NCBI GenBank assembly: GCA_035578905.1
Contig: JAQJVL010000619.1
Location: 196,501-260,500 of the forward strand
Direction of reading: 5' to 3'
Source: Stictocephala bisonia
Taxonomy: Eukaryota > Arthropoda > Insecta > Hemiptera > Membracidae
Length of the DNA stretch: 64,000 nucleotides
Within the stretch, counting starts at the first letter, position 1. Every line of letters begins with the position of its first letter. The notes below the pieces were generated by a model that did not search any database, was not told where the DNA came from, and saw only the letters and a program-made list of their open reading frames with translations. This document shows positions 23,291 to 34,049 of this stretch, in pieces. Made by a program: the position numbers and the translations under genes.

Positions 23291-25140
23291 TGAATGAGAT
23301 AAAATAACCGTCAGAAAGGATTATTTGCCAGTAACAGGGGTAACCGAGGTATCGTGAGGCCCGAACCACGAAAGTGTCTGGTGTTTGTTATCGGCCAAAC
23401 ATTTATCTCTCGCTGTTTTATTATCTATGATCCTCTGTATCAAGTAGTTACTGTCAATGACACCCGAGACACGGACTCCGTGAACATAGTAATTTATACA
23501 TTTGATGTTACGATATTCATGAATAGCTGGATTATATAAATGGAAGGCAGGTCACAATAACTTGATTTCTTACTTTAAAAATATATAGGCTACAATAAAC
23601 CTCAGCGTATGTTAAAACTTGTAGGGGTTGTGTTGTAGCCACCAAGTTTCATGTATAATCCTGGAAAGACTTCCATCCTTCCAGTTAAACGTGTTCTGCA
23701 CTGCACACTACTCTGCGTTTAGTTATTAATCAATATAAATTCATACAAGTGTTTTATGTTCACGTTCGATCATATTTTAAAAATATCTTGTGATGTACAG
23801 AACAACGTTTTATTCGCTTTCGTAGGCCAGACATACTCAGTTACTAGAAAAGTTGTTTTTACATTTTTCATAAGAACGTTTTTGTTAATCAATAAAAGTT
23901 CATAAAACTCAAGGGTTAGTTAGTCAAAGAGTTGATAAATGACCTATTAAAGTTTTAGTATGATCTGACCAGGGGTTTTATTGGAGGAATGTTTTTAAAT
24001 TGACTCTTCTAATAGCGTTAGAAATCAAGCTCTTTTTTTAATTCTACCCGCTAAAAGAATCTTTTACCTAAAAGATAAAAGTTATTCCTTTACACTCAAA
24101 AACGCACAAATAATCAAGGAACATTTTAATGTAACTTTTTTCTTGTGTAGTTAGTTTCTTTACAGTCATGTTTCAAACTAGAGGGTTTATAATTTTTCTC
24201 CGACTGAAAGCTTTTGAGGAGTCCGATACGTCGGTAAAGTGGGCCTATAGACTCAGTGTTGCGTGGATGGGTGGGCCGCAGGATACTATCTACTGTTATC
24301 TACATGATTATCTCAACATATTGGAGTAAAGCCATGATATTATGCACTTACAACGGACCTCGTCATTATTTAACAACTTCGTGTACACCATAATTATTTC
24401 CATGATTCTCCTCATTCCACTTAGAGCGTTTTGGCGGTAAATAATCTTAGATTAAGAACGCTGCTCATTTTAACCCCCAAACACAATAAGTTGCCGTAGG
24501 GGACCTTCCCCCAGTCCCTAGTCACGCGCACGTGACAGGGGCTTCCCTTTGTGATGCAGCCGGGTATTGATAAACCAAATTAACGCAGCATCACCAACGT
24601 ACTCCAACTTAACCCTCATTCTGTAATCCTGCCCTTAAATATGTGGTACAATAAATGTGTCAAAAGCTTATCATAGGATTCAAAATTGTAATTAATTTAT
24701 TCATCGCGTTCTAAAGCGGGCCTTTGTCTTTTTATTACTTGTGATATACAAAATAACACTTGTAAAGTTTAATATTCCTAAAACTGTGTTAATACATGAA
24801 ACATTGTTCTTGACATACATAGTTTAAAAAATAGCGTTTGAAAATTCGTGTTTGCAAAGTAGGCTATTGAGTTTCATCAAATACTGAAAACTACGGCTCA
24901 AGTGAGAACTCTCAGTCATTGATGAGTTTTGTGATTTGGTGCATTATTCGTTATATAAATAAAGAAATAGCCTGAACATGTACCTTAACAAGTAAACGTT
25001 TGAATTAAATTTTAATTATTTATTTTTTAGTTTGATAGTAAATATATTTCATGTCTTACACCACCGAATTTAAGCTAATTGATTTCATACCATAAGTTTT
25101 TATACATTTAGAAGTAAATAAATATTGTTTATGACATAAA
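23291..25140. other. Noncoding stretch without recognised genes
   Basis: A GC-richer patch lies at 24470-24620 (AGTCCCTAGTCACGCGCACG). The rest is AT-rich. The 5' end of the Helitron-like element that ends at 25210 should lie somewhere here, but I could not locate it. Confidence 0.4.
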
Positions 25141-25149
25141 GTAACACAT

Positions 25150-25210
25150 TTTTATCTTTAAGATTTAATTTATTGGACATTCACCGTTGCGAAGCACGGG
25201 TACCAGCTAG
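25150..25210 (+). mobile_element. Helitron-like 3' terminus
   Basis: ACCGTTGCGAAGCACGGGT at 25183-25201 folds as a short CCGT/ACGG hairpin around TGCGAAGC. It is followed after a few bases by the terminal CTAG (25207-25210), with T as the next base. A small GC-rich hairpin shortly upstream of CTRR, inserted between A and T, is the standard Helitron 3' end. Similar GCGAAGC-type ends are common in arthropod Helitrons. No Rep/helicase coding sequence was seen, so this is a non-autonomous or truncated copy. Confidence 0.6.
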
Positions 25211-25250
25211 TATGAAAATTGTTTGCGCTCGCCTCAAAGTAATATATACA

Positions 25251-25576
25251 TACACATTGGAACTGTCAGGTACTGAACTTAAGGTTAACGATCTTGTTGA
25301 TACAACACATACTTACACATTGGAACTGTCAGATACTGAACTTAAGGTTAACGATCTTGTTGTTGATACAACACATACTTACACATTGGAACTGTCAGAT
25401 ACTGAACTTAAGGTTAACGATCTTGTTGTTGATACAACACATACTTACACATTGGAACTGTCAGATACTGAACTTAAGGTTAACGATCTTGTTGTTGATA
25501 CAACACATACTTACACATTGGAACTGTCAGATACTGAACTTAAGGTTAACGATCTTGTTGTTGTTGCAACTCACTT
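25251..25576 (+). repeat. Tandem array J, 66-bp in-frame unit, 5 copies
   Basis: TACACATTGGAACTGTCAG starts at 25251, 25314, 25380, 25446 and 25512. The first step is 63 bp and the others 66 bp, and the copies are almost identical. Both lengths are multiples of three, so the + strand keeps one open frame (25173-25655, 160 codons) with repeated TLELSDTELKVNDLV. Its first residues (MDIHRCEARVPAS) are a read-through of the Helitron end. No start context, splice sites or homologous domain support a real gene, so I call it a minisatellite. Confidence 0.9.
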
Positions 25577-25655
25577 ATATTGTAATAAAGAATACAGTAT
25601 GGATGAAATAGAATTTATAAGCTTTAAAACTACGGGTTTAAACACATTTGATTAA

Positions 25656-27927
25656 AATTATTAATTAAAAACAATTCTTCGATTATAAAATGTCTTATTT
25701 GTTATATGCGTGAGTGGTTCGATCTTAGTAAAGACTACGATGAACAGGCATTTTTATATTTAGACATTGTGGTAATTAACTTTTTAGTTTTGAGTTATTT
25801 TGAGAAACTTTGTTAACTTGGTACAAGCCCTCCCATTGTTGTTGATCTACTATTTGAATAGCGGTAAGTAGCCCTGGATGGCAGGACCTCTGCTGAAGGT
25901 TAACATTCCATAATCCATTGACCTTGAAACTACACTAGCCTACTGGAAAGGAGCCTAATTATATTTATAACCCTAGAGATGATGATCATAGGTAAAATAT
26001 AAACAAAAAATAAAACAAAATTGGTAATGACGCAACCAGACGGGTGTTTTGACAGGGAAGTCGGCCACCGTCCTTCCCCTCCATGGGGTCACCCAGATCC
26101 ACTAACCCACATCCTTTCTGCATCAGGGGCGGCACTAAGGGAGGGCTCTACTAATCGTGACGTGTGCGTCCCCCAGCGACGGTTCACCCCCATCTCGTAA
26201 CGTCACATACTGTTCGATTCCAATAGGTGGTCAACAATGAACCATATGGTTATAATAAAAACCAAACAAGTCCAACCTCACACACAATCTAGTGTATTTA
26301 CCACGTTCCAGACTGTATGTAGAAGAACATATAACAATATTTTACAATGGCTTGATTTAAATAAAATATTTTGTGGATAAGATAAAATTAGACCAGCACT
26401 TGGTGATTTAAAACTCCTTTGGTTATTCTGGTCGTTCAAATATTTTAAGGCATCTTATGATGGGCATGGGTTTGTTAGTAACAAGGCTACTCGTTTATAA
26501 TCCCGGTTTATTAGGTAAAATCTTGTCGTTTGCATTTTGTTGAATAATAATAACAAAGTGTTGTCCTCTTATAAAAAATGTAATTGCTATAAACGCCACT
26601 TTGTCAGTTCACAGTACAAGCTGAGGACTTAGGAAAGTGCCCTTCATTTACAAGTATTAATTCTACTTGTACCACTTATTTCCACTCAGCTAACCTTTTA
26701 ACAACTATGCTGTTCAACAGCTAGTGGTAGACTAATTGAAAAAAAAACTTGTCTGTGTAAATGGAACAGCTGATTAGAATAATAATGAGTAATGGACAGG
26801 AACACGCTCTTTTAATTGCATTATTGACCATTCGCTGGTGAAAAACATCACACTCAGTGTTTCTCGTTTATGGACAAACTGGTTTTGCTTGGTGACTCGT
26901 AATTTTTTACAGACTACTTTATAGTTGGACAAGTTTTATTTTTACTGCAACTAGGGGCGGCACAAGATTCATTAAATCTCTTTGAAAGTGCTTTCTTGTT
27001 TCTACTCCTTGGCGGAGCAAACCAAACAAACAACTCCTTACCCTAAACTTCAACTCATTATATATTTAAGTGACCTCTACTCGAAGATTTATTTAAGTTT
27101 TTATTTAGGTTTGTACCACAATTTCAACTCTTTCAATAAAATATTTCCAGTTGAAAATAGACTTAATTTTGAATTCTAAATTTTAAAGATTTGTTAAAAA
27201 GTATATTTTGTATACTGATTCAAAGTCAGATAATATATTATGTTCACCAAAAACATACTATAGATAACAATTAATTTTTGTTGAACTTGTCCTTATTTTT
27301 TTAATTTAGTAAATTCTTAAATTTACTAAATTTGGTGTACATCTAACAATGTAGCATTTATTCCAAAGAAAATATTTCTACGCTTCCCCATTATTTTCAG
27401 TCATTATTTAATACATTGTAAGCACTTATTTAACATGACAAGTTAGAAAAAACAATATTCCCAGTATTGCACATTAAAGATAGATAAGGTTAAGTCCCTA
27501 TAAACATTGTCATTCGAGTAGTCATCTTAACAAACTAAACCAATTTAAAATGTCCAAAATCAAGTTAACAATAAATTGCGCAACTTTATAAAATGGGGAA
27601 ACTCTCTGTTTAGGGTGGAAAGAGAAGTCGGAGCCAAACAAGGGCGAACAGGAAAGGAAAATATAGCTGGCAAATGTTTGGCTGCCAAATAAAGGCAATG
27701 GCAAATAAATTGTACAGCCGACAAATATTGGCGAGGCAGCCGCAGTGGAGAACAAAATTATGTGGGATGCTTGTGGGGTTTAAAATGATGCGGGAGTTGA
27801 AATAAAAATAGAATTAATAAAAATAATCTTTGAAGACAGTGTTGTATACTGCATTCTGTGAAGTGGTCAATTAATAATGGAACAATATTTTAAAACTATA
27901 GAAATATATAATAAATATATTTGATAT
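25656..27927. other. Noncoding stretch without recognised genes
   Basis: A GC-richer patch at 26040-26220 (CTTCCCCTCCATGGGGTCAC) looks like part of an unidentified repeat. The remainder is AT-rich. No exon or RNA gene was seen. Confidence 0.4.
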
Positions 27928-28408
27928 TGTTGTGTATATCTGTTTAAACAAAGGAATAAATAACACTTTTTAAATGTGTATAACTAGTATTGTGTGGGGG
28001 AGATAACTGAGTATTAGGCTTGTCAATTAGCTGAAAATCAGACCAGCACTACGTGGTTCGGATTCCACATAAAGCTGTAGGTCCCTTAGTTGCCCTAGCT
28101 GTTGGGCTACTAATAAATTGCCCTTTCTGAGTAACGGTTAAACTCAGTAATCAGACTACACTCATCCACACTCATCCTACACTCATATAATCATTCATAT
28201 TCACCTTAAAATACCAACAACGTTGTGTCAGCGTCTCATATGTAAGAATGTAAGAATTTATAATCTTTCGTAATTAACATAATAATATCCACTCACTGTG
28301 TTTGTTGAATTAACTTAATAAATACAACATATTAAAAAAGTAAATAAAACATATGTTATTTAAAAATATCTTATATACTACAGATATAAAGTATTAATAA
28401 TTTTATCA
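27928..28408 (-). repeat. 3' LTR, interrupted by a SINE-like insertion
   Basis: It matches the 5' LTR on both sides of a 264-bp insertion (27992-28255). Without the insertion it would be about 217 bp, against 257 bp for the other LTR. Most of the difference is an extra palindrome in the other copy. The ends are TGTTGTG and TTATCA on the + strand. Confidence 0.85.
27992..28255 (+). mobile_element. SINE-like family X copy nested in the LTR
   Basis: It runs from GTGTGGGGGAGATAACTGAG to CTCATATGTAAGAATGTAAG. The intact 5' LTR supplies the empty site (AGTATTTATAATC), so both borders can be read directly, with ATT (or AGTATT/AGAATT) repeated at the junctions. It contains GGTTCGGATTCC, which resembles a pol III box B. 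It is shorter at its 5' end than the copy at 45500-45935. Confidence 0.8.
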
Positions 28409-28454
28409 TTATAAAGTATTATCTGTTTTATTAAGATATCTTCTCCCCTTCTCA

Positions 28455-29074
28455 TATGAGATGACAGCTGGACAAAGATGATCTGCGTGGCATAGCCTTC
28501 TTAACCCATCAACGTTAACTAGGTAGAAATATGGTTCATTTTCTTTTACAACGTTTCCTTTTTTGTAACTGGAACTTGATTTATTTAAAACCCATACGTT
28601 GTCTTTTTCCTTAAGTACTTTTTCTTTCGACCCAGGTTTAAGTAGTTATTGTTTCACCAATTCCTCGTCTAATTTACTATCTACGTCAGGCAATAAGAGG
28701 TCTAGTTTAGAGTGCAACTCGTGTCCAAACATCATAAATGCTGGAGTTTTTCCTGTTGACTTCTTTGGTAAAGTTCTGTGTGCAAACAGAAAACAATTTA
28801 GTTTTTCTTGAACTGCATTGGAGTTACCCTGTGAAGCACTAATTCGTTATTTGAATGTCATAACACATAATTTCGCTAACCCATTGCTTTTTTGATGGTA
28901 TGGAGTGATGTGGGCGTGTTTGATGTTCAAGTTTTTGCAGAATGTATGAAATTCATTGGATATTAATTGATATCCATTGTCACTTACTATGATTTTTGGG
29001 TAACCAAATCTAGAAAATAACTCGTCTATGAAACTGATTGTGGACTTTGTGGTAGTCGTATCACTTCGAGCCAT
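28455..29074 (-). pseudogene. Retrotransposon integrase (C-terminal half of Pol)
   Basis: The frame at 28847-29074 carries part of the integrase catalytic core: SFIDELFSRFGYPKIIVSDN (the second catalytic Asp in SDNG), then FCKNLNIKHAHITPYHQKSN and GLAK. In Ty3/gypsy integrases the Glu normally follows in the NGLAER context; here Lys stands at that place. Further frames towards 28455 read the distal domain: FAHRTLPKKSTGKTPAFMMF, HELHSKLDLLLP and finally YLVNVDGLRRLCHADHLCP, which matches the usual RRHADQLRP end. A stop near 28650 and frame changes make it a pseudogene. Confidence 0.85.
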
Positions 29075-29348
29075 TTAGTGGAGACATGTGAAATATAATA
29101 TCACAATTTTTTATTGTACCCACAGATGGTTCGAAAACTTCCAAAAAATCCATGGTTAGTTTTTTTACTAGTGCTGAATCATCTCGTTTTTAAGACATTT
29201 GTTGGTTGTTGAGTGATAGTGCATACTTTTGAACCTGGGGTAGTGGAAGATTGGATTTGAGTACCCAGTCTAATCCAAATAGGGGTACGTCCTTTTTTTT
29301 TTACTACAATTAGCTGTAATTGTTTTGAGCTTCCAAATGTATTTACAT

Positions 29349-29800
29349 TTACGAATGCTTTACATGCATTTTAATGTTTATTCCTGTATAAGCAGTTAAA
29401 TCCTCAATAGAAACCAGTTTGGGTGCTCTAAGTGACTTCCATAAGGTCTCCCCAATGACACTGAAAACAGCACTGGGATCATAAAGCATCTTCACAGGTT
29501 TTTTATTAATATTAGCAGTAATCATTACCTTTGAACCATTTTTTAAAGTTGTAATTTGATCTATGTCAGAACAAGAAACCTCACCAACATCTGATATATA
29601 TTCATTCTGTACACAGCTTACACGTTTCTCTTTGGTGACTACAGCATGTCCTACTTTTAAACATGTACAAGAAAAATGGTTATTGCCTTCACAATATCTA
29701 CAAATGATACCTACAGATATTCGTTTTGCAGGGCACTCTTCTCCCATCATATGTATCCGATTACCACAATGGAAACAGTGTATAGATTTGTTTAGGTGTT
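29349..29800 (-). pseudogene. Gag/Pol junction: two zinc knuckles and aspartic protease
   Basis: A first knuckle CFHCGNRIHMMGEEC (29720-29790) and a second canonical CCHC knuckle CRYCEGNNHFSCTC (29665-29705) are in tandem, as in the arthropod K02A2.6-like gypsy group. The protease follows: NKKPVKMLYDPSAVFSVIG. The catalytic motif DSGA/DTGA reads DPSA, so the active site is damaged. Between 29075 and 29349 only scraps can be read (PLFGLDWVLKSNL), after which the reverse transcriptase is missing. Confidence 0.8.
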
Positions 29801-30434
29801 AAATGTGCTTAGCTTTGTTTTTATTTGGCATAGGTTTGACCTTTGCTGCCTTTGTTTGTCCAGAATTGTTTACACCAGCTTTGTCAGAAGCATTGACCAT
29901 TTTAATGTGTGGGTTCTTCATTTCATGTTGTTGTAAATCAATATTTTCTAGTAATATTGCTGAATCAACAACACATGAAAATGTTGTGTTAGTGGAAGCG
30001 TGGAGTCTCATTAGTTCTAACTGCCATTTATCATTGTTTACACCAAGAATAAACTGATCTCACAATCGTTCATCTAAGCTCCCATCAAAATCACAGTGGC
30101 CAGCAAGAGATTGTAAAGCTACATCAAATTGGTTAATAACTTCACCTTCGTACCTGGACTGCCGCGAAAAACTTACTCTTTGCAACAGTGGGGCCTTAAG
30201 CTTTGTGTAATATTTATTTAAAATATTGAGTACATCAGAGAAACATACAGGATTTGGTTGAACCGAGTCAAAAAGTATCTTGAAAGGTGGTCCTAAATGC
30301 CCCAACAACATGTCACGTTTCTTGTCTCCTTCATTTCGTAAAGTGATCTTAAACCTTTCTGACCAATAGACCCAATCTTCTGTTATTACATCAAAATCGT
30401 TACATTTTAAAGCTGTAATTTTTGACTGCGCCAT
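29801..30434 (-). pseudogene. Retrotransposon Gag-like protein
   Basis: Starts at the ATG 30434-30432, which overlaps the primer binding site by all but its first base. The protein begins MAQSKITALKCNDFD, then WVYWSERFKITLRNEGD and ILNKYYTKLKAPLLQRVSFS, a typical Gag layout with a conserved Trp near the start and a FRSRxQ-like region. A stop replaces Arg at 30057-30059 (SLDERL, stop, DQFILGVNNDKWQLEL). The same frame then runs on to KPMPNKNKAKHI and stops at about 29799. The Gag assignment rests on position and layout, with moderate sequence resemblance. Confidence 0.75.
30424..30433 (-). promoter_or_regulatory. tRNA-Ser-type primer binding site
   Basis: On the minus strand TGGCGCAGTC begins two bases after the LTR edge. 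This pairs with the last ten bases of an insect tRNA-Ser (GACTGCGCCA). The location directly downstream of the 5' LTR makes the assignment strong. Confidence 0.75.
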
Positions 30435-30435
30435 T

Positions 30436-30692
30436 TGTTGTGTCTATCTGTTTTAAATAACACATTTGTTTAAATAAACAAATGTGTTATTTAAAAAAAA
30501 TATATAAATAACACTTTCTAAATGTGTAGAAATAGTATTTATAATCTTTTGTAATTAACATAATAATATCCACTCACTGTGTTTGTTGAACTAACTCAGT
30601 AAATACAACATATTAAAAAAGTAAATAAAACAAAACATGTTATTTAAAAACATCTCATATACTACAGATATAAAGCATTACTAATTTTATCA
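30436..30692 (-). repeat. 5' LTR of the gypsy-like element, with an internal palindrome
   Basis: Ends are TGTTGTGT at 30436 and TTATCA at 30692 on the + strand. At 30451-30496 it holds a 22-bp perfect inverted repeat (TTTTAAATAACACATTTG and its complement around a 2-bp centre). The other LTR lacks this, so it arose after insertion or by recombination. Confidence 0.85.
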
Positions 30693-31504
30693 TTTTAATC
30701 TATTAATTGGCATTTAGACTATATTTTGTGGTATGATTAGAGAGTTAATTATTTCTAATTATAAACAAATTGTTGTAATTATTAATCAAAAACAATTTGT
30801 CAATTTAATGTCATAATTTTAATTTTTTTTATTTTGAGAAAAAGTATATATTACTTTACTTCACTTATTACTTATGTGTAGTGAAATGAAAATTAACTTC
30901 AAAAAATTGTCTGAGTTATAAACCTAGGTTTTACGAAGAATCATTAGTATGACATTCTTTATATTGATGAGTCATTAATTCATTTGTTATAAGAATTATT
31001 TTCTCTGAAAGTAGTCTAGTTGGAAAAATAATAATGCAAGTACAAATGAATTATTGTGTTTAGTAAAGAAAAAAAAATCATTGATACACACAGTATTATT
31101 TGTTATAACAAAAGGTCTACTATATAAGTTGCTACCGAACCTTTGATGTCATAAATAAAAGTTCCTTTGCAATGTTTTATTTGAAGAGGTTGAACTGGTT
31201 CCATTATGTTTAATTTGATTCTCATCGGCTGTAAAAATGCTTAAATTTTAGTTTGCTTAGTATGAGTCCTATGACAGAGCCAATAAGTGCCATTATGACA
31301 ATGAGACAAACACAATTTAGCGTTTTGTGCACAGATTGGTTTGATGAATACTATGTTAATGTTTTTTCATAATAAATAGTTATGTTGTTCAGTGCTACCC
31401 TTGATTATATACACCTACAAAAATAAAAACTGGTGCTACCATCAAGTTGAAGCATCACCACGTACTTTCCATATATATTTTGGGGTTGTTTTATTTTGTA
31501 GGTT
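30693..31504. other. AT-rich noncoding stretch, nothing recognised
   Basis: Very AT-rich; no exon, RNA gene or transposon end was seen. Confidence 0.45.
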
Positions 31505-31675
31505 AAATTTTTTTTTTATTTCATTTTAACTTCACTTGCCAGTTCACATGGGCTTGCAGGCCTGTGTGTGAATTTTATTCAACGAGTGAAGTACCGTTGG
31601 CTCAGTGGGGATTTGAACCTTGGCCCTTGTCCTCCGCTGTCTGAAGCCTTAGCCACTGAGCCACCATACCGGCTG
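31505..31675 (-). mobile_element. tRNA-derived SINE (family S), with poly-A tail
   Basis: Reads right to left: CAGCCGGTATGGTGGCTCAG (box A TGGCTCAGTGG), then box B GGTTCAAATCCC about 45 nt later, then GAGCCAACGG, a short body, and an A-rich tail (the T run at 31508-31518 on the + strand). It shares head and body with 43269-43425 and 55026-55118. Confidence 0.85.
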
Positions 31676-33497
31676 TTATTGAAATTTATAGCTAATATTG
31701 TAAAATGAAATGCATACTCTATAAATTCAATATATTGAATAACATTAATTATTCATTTCTTTACAATCGGACCATAGGTTCCAAGTCAGGTGTTTACGTT
31801 GTGTGTTATGTAAGTAAAAATGTGTTCAGATTTATGTAGTGGGGTGTTTAAATTAAACACTAGAAAACTTATTTCATTGTCTAGCAGGGTAAATTTATGA
31901 TATAGGATTTAAATCAATTAAAAACACACTTTAATTGTCTTATGTTATAGGATGTCAATTATTCTATCACCAGACATTAGGAAAGAATTTGTGTATTTTA
32001 TCAATTGAAATAAAACAAAAAGTTTCATTTCAATTTAAATAAAACTCGGTTAGCTGAAACCATGCAGTTTTGCCACATACAACAGGAATCGGTTACACTG
32101 CTGTGTTGCCAACAGAACGATATTGTTGCTGGAAGCTCAAACAATCCGCGCTTTTCCGTCTGAACGGATGAAAAAACACCAGAACAAAATGGAGAACTTG
32201 TTTTCAAGGCAAATAACATTTATGGTCGACGGAGTCTTGATTTGTTTTTCTACATGGCAAAAATCTGTGAGTATTGCACAAAGGCTTTATTGTAAACAGT
32301 GATGTGAGATTGAAACCAATATGAACATTGGTATTTGTTCAAGTGTATTTCCCATTTCGGTTTGATTACATTAAAATTGTGTTGATATTTTTATTGGCAT
32401 TTGTTCTCTTCGTAACTGTAGGCCTAATCTGAGCATATAATTACTTTTAGCCTCGCTTGAGTTGAACGAGTGACATTTTCTTTAGTAATAACGTAGTATT
32501 GATTCTTTAGTATTTCCAAAGTACAATAAAAATTAACTACTCTTATAATAACATTTTATTAATTTTTGTACAATTTCCTGTTAGGCCTACAATATATGTG
32601 TAGCTATTGACGTAGTAGAAAAATAACCTCCCGGACACATATGGTGTTGTTGACCCATCTACCCTCCCAGACACATGCGTTGGTGTTGAATAACATATTT
32701 AAAATGGGCGGGTGGGCCACTACCACCTAGCTGTCTACCATCACTGTACTTATATAGGTGAGTAGGTGAGTCAATATTAATTGAGCTCCAGCACCATCAT
32801 TTTAGAAAATGAGCACTTGTCTCATTCATATAATTTGTGTGTTGTGGTTTTAGAGTGATAGACGTTGGAGGGTGCACTTATATGCCTGACCAGCAATAAC
32901 TATTTCTTGTGAATTTCAACCCATCTAGGCCTACATCTTACAGTAAAAAAACGAGTTCTGAGTTACATGTTCCGTTTTAATTACTTGGAGCCAGTTCTGA
33001 GGAATTCTTGTTAGTAGCACATTATCATAATTATACTGAAGAAAAGCAAGAAAACTTATTGACCTTTATAGCTGAGTATAGGGTCTATCAGTCTATCACC
33101 TTTAATATCCAATGAACAATAGGTAAATAAATATTGTATACAATTGTTATCTATATGGAGACAGACCCATATCATTGATAATTTAATGCTTAATGGCAAT
33201 ACAACTTCAATAAACTGCTTACCCAGGAATGGTAATACTAATACATTATTACAAATCAGTCCGGACTTGTTATGGGAATGTTATTATGTGATATTTGAAT
33301 TACACCGGTGAATACTGAACACTATTTCATTAATGTGCAATTCAGTTAAGCTTGCTCGCCTGTTTATTACTAGCTAACATTGTAACAAAGCAACTATTGA
33401 TTGTGTTTCTTTATAAAATGGTATTACATCATACCAATCAATATTAATATTTTAAAAATGTAGTTTTTTAATTAGCATAATACATGTTGGTACATAT
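31676..33497. other. Noncoding stretch; a minisatellite-like patch at 32620-32770
   Basis: At 32620-32770 there are words related to array K (CCCATCTACCCTCCCAGACA and GGGCGGGTGGGCCACTACCA). The short minus-strand open frame at 32025-32219 has no recognisable domain. No gro exon was found. Confidence 0.4.
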
Positions 33498-33594
33498 ACA
33501 GTACAAGTAAATGTCACACAACACAAATTTATTACAATATAAGCACAAAATGCACAAATATATTACAGTACAAGTACAAAATGCACAAATATTA

Positions 33595-33637
33595 TGGTGA
33601 TTGATTTCGGTGAACCACGCTCACCTTCCTCAGACCA
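33595..33637 (-). ncRNA. Hammerhead-ribozyme-like motif, left arm copy
   Basis: The reverse complement reads TGGT-CTGAGGA-A-GGTGA...TCACC-GAAA. It is identical in layout to the right-arm copy, but its stem III reads ATCAAT instead of the palindrome ATCGAT. It is probably a mutated copy. Confidence 0.45.
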
Positions 33638-33664
33638 GAGGGATTCACAAAAGATTCTTTTTGA

Positions 33665-33850
33665 GAAGGATCAGCTGATAATCACCGGCTGTTCATTTGT
33701 CATTGGGCTATTAATTAATGACACTTTCTAAGGAATAGTCAGCCTTAGTTTGTAACAATGACTACATTCGCTCATCTACACTCATCACACTCATTCGAAA
33801 TCCATATTCGCCCATATCTTGACGATCGGCGTCTTATGAATAAATAAAAT
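33665..33850 (+). mobile_element. SINE-like family X copy, 5'-truncated
   Basis: GGGCTATTAATTAATGACAC, then ATGACTACATTCGCTCATCT and ACTCATCACACTCATTCG, match the 3' half of the copy at 36225-36540. It ends in an A-rich tail near 33845-33860. Confidence 0.7.
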
Positions 33851-33909
33851 AAAAAAAAAAAATCTTTTGTGAATCCCTCTGGTACAAAAGATTCTTTTGT
33901 GAATCCCTC

Positions 33910-33952
33910 TGGTCTGAGGAAGGTGAGCGTGGTTCACCGAAATCGATCACCA
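33910..33952 (+). ncRNA. Hammerhead-ribozyme-like motif, right arm copy
   Basis: Stem I 5' strand TGGT (33910-33913); core CTGAGGA (33914-33920); one extra A; stem II GGTGA (33922-33926) with TCACC (33934-33938); GAA; palindromic stem III ATCGAT (33942-33947); cleavage-site base C at 33948; stem I 3' strand ACCA (33949-33952). All invariant core positions of CUGANGA...GAAA and a permissible H17 are present. The extra base after A9 is unusual. Assignment is by eye; activity is not known. Confidence 0.55.
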
Positions 33953-34049
33953 TAATATTTGTGCATTTTGTACTTGTATTGAAATATATTTGTGCATTTT
34001 GTGCTTATATTGTAATAAATTTGTGTTGTGTGACGTTTACTTGTACTGT

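Larger units (their letters stand above)
27928..30692 (-). mobile_element. Ty3/gypsy-like LTR retrotransposon, internally deleted
   Basis: Transcribed right to left. The 5' LTR (30436-30692) and 3' LTR (27928-28408) share their outer edge (TGTTGTGT on the + strand) and a long run containing ATCCACTCACTGTGTTTGTTGAA. On the minus strand the 5' LTR is followed after AA by TGGCGCAGTC (30424-30433), the complement of a tRNA-Ser 3' end as used by the 17.6/297 group. Gag, a gag/pol junction with two zinc knuckles and a degraded protease, and an integrase follow in order. The reverse transcriptase and RNase H are missing between about 29075 and 29349. A purine tract on the minus strand (complement of CTTCTCCCCTTCTC, about 28441-28454) could be the polypurine tract, although it lies about 32 bp from the LTR edge I propose. 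No clear target duplication was found. The element is dead. Confidence 0.88.
33498..34049. mobile_element. Inverted-repeat retroposon 1 (hammerhead-like), about 160-bp arms
   Basis: The left arm (33498-33657) and right arm (about 33869-34049) are reverse complements: ACAGTACAAGTAAATGTCAC at the left outer end, and its near-complement at the right end. Both arms contain TTTGTGCATTTTGTRCTT and a hammerhead-like core. The right arm also carries a local duplication of TTTTGTGAATCCCTCTGGT. The spacer contains a 5'-truncated family X copy. Inverted terminal copies are a known habit of Penelope-like elements; the family here is inferred. Confidence 0.75.

Noticed and set aside
143..25576. CRISPR array
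   Set aside because: The repeats are contiguous tandem units without unique spacers, in animal DNA with introns; not CRISPR.
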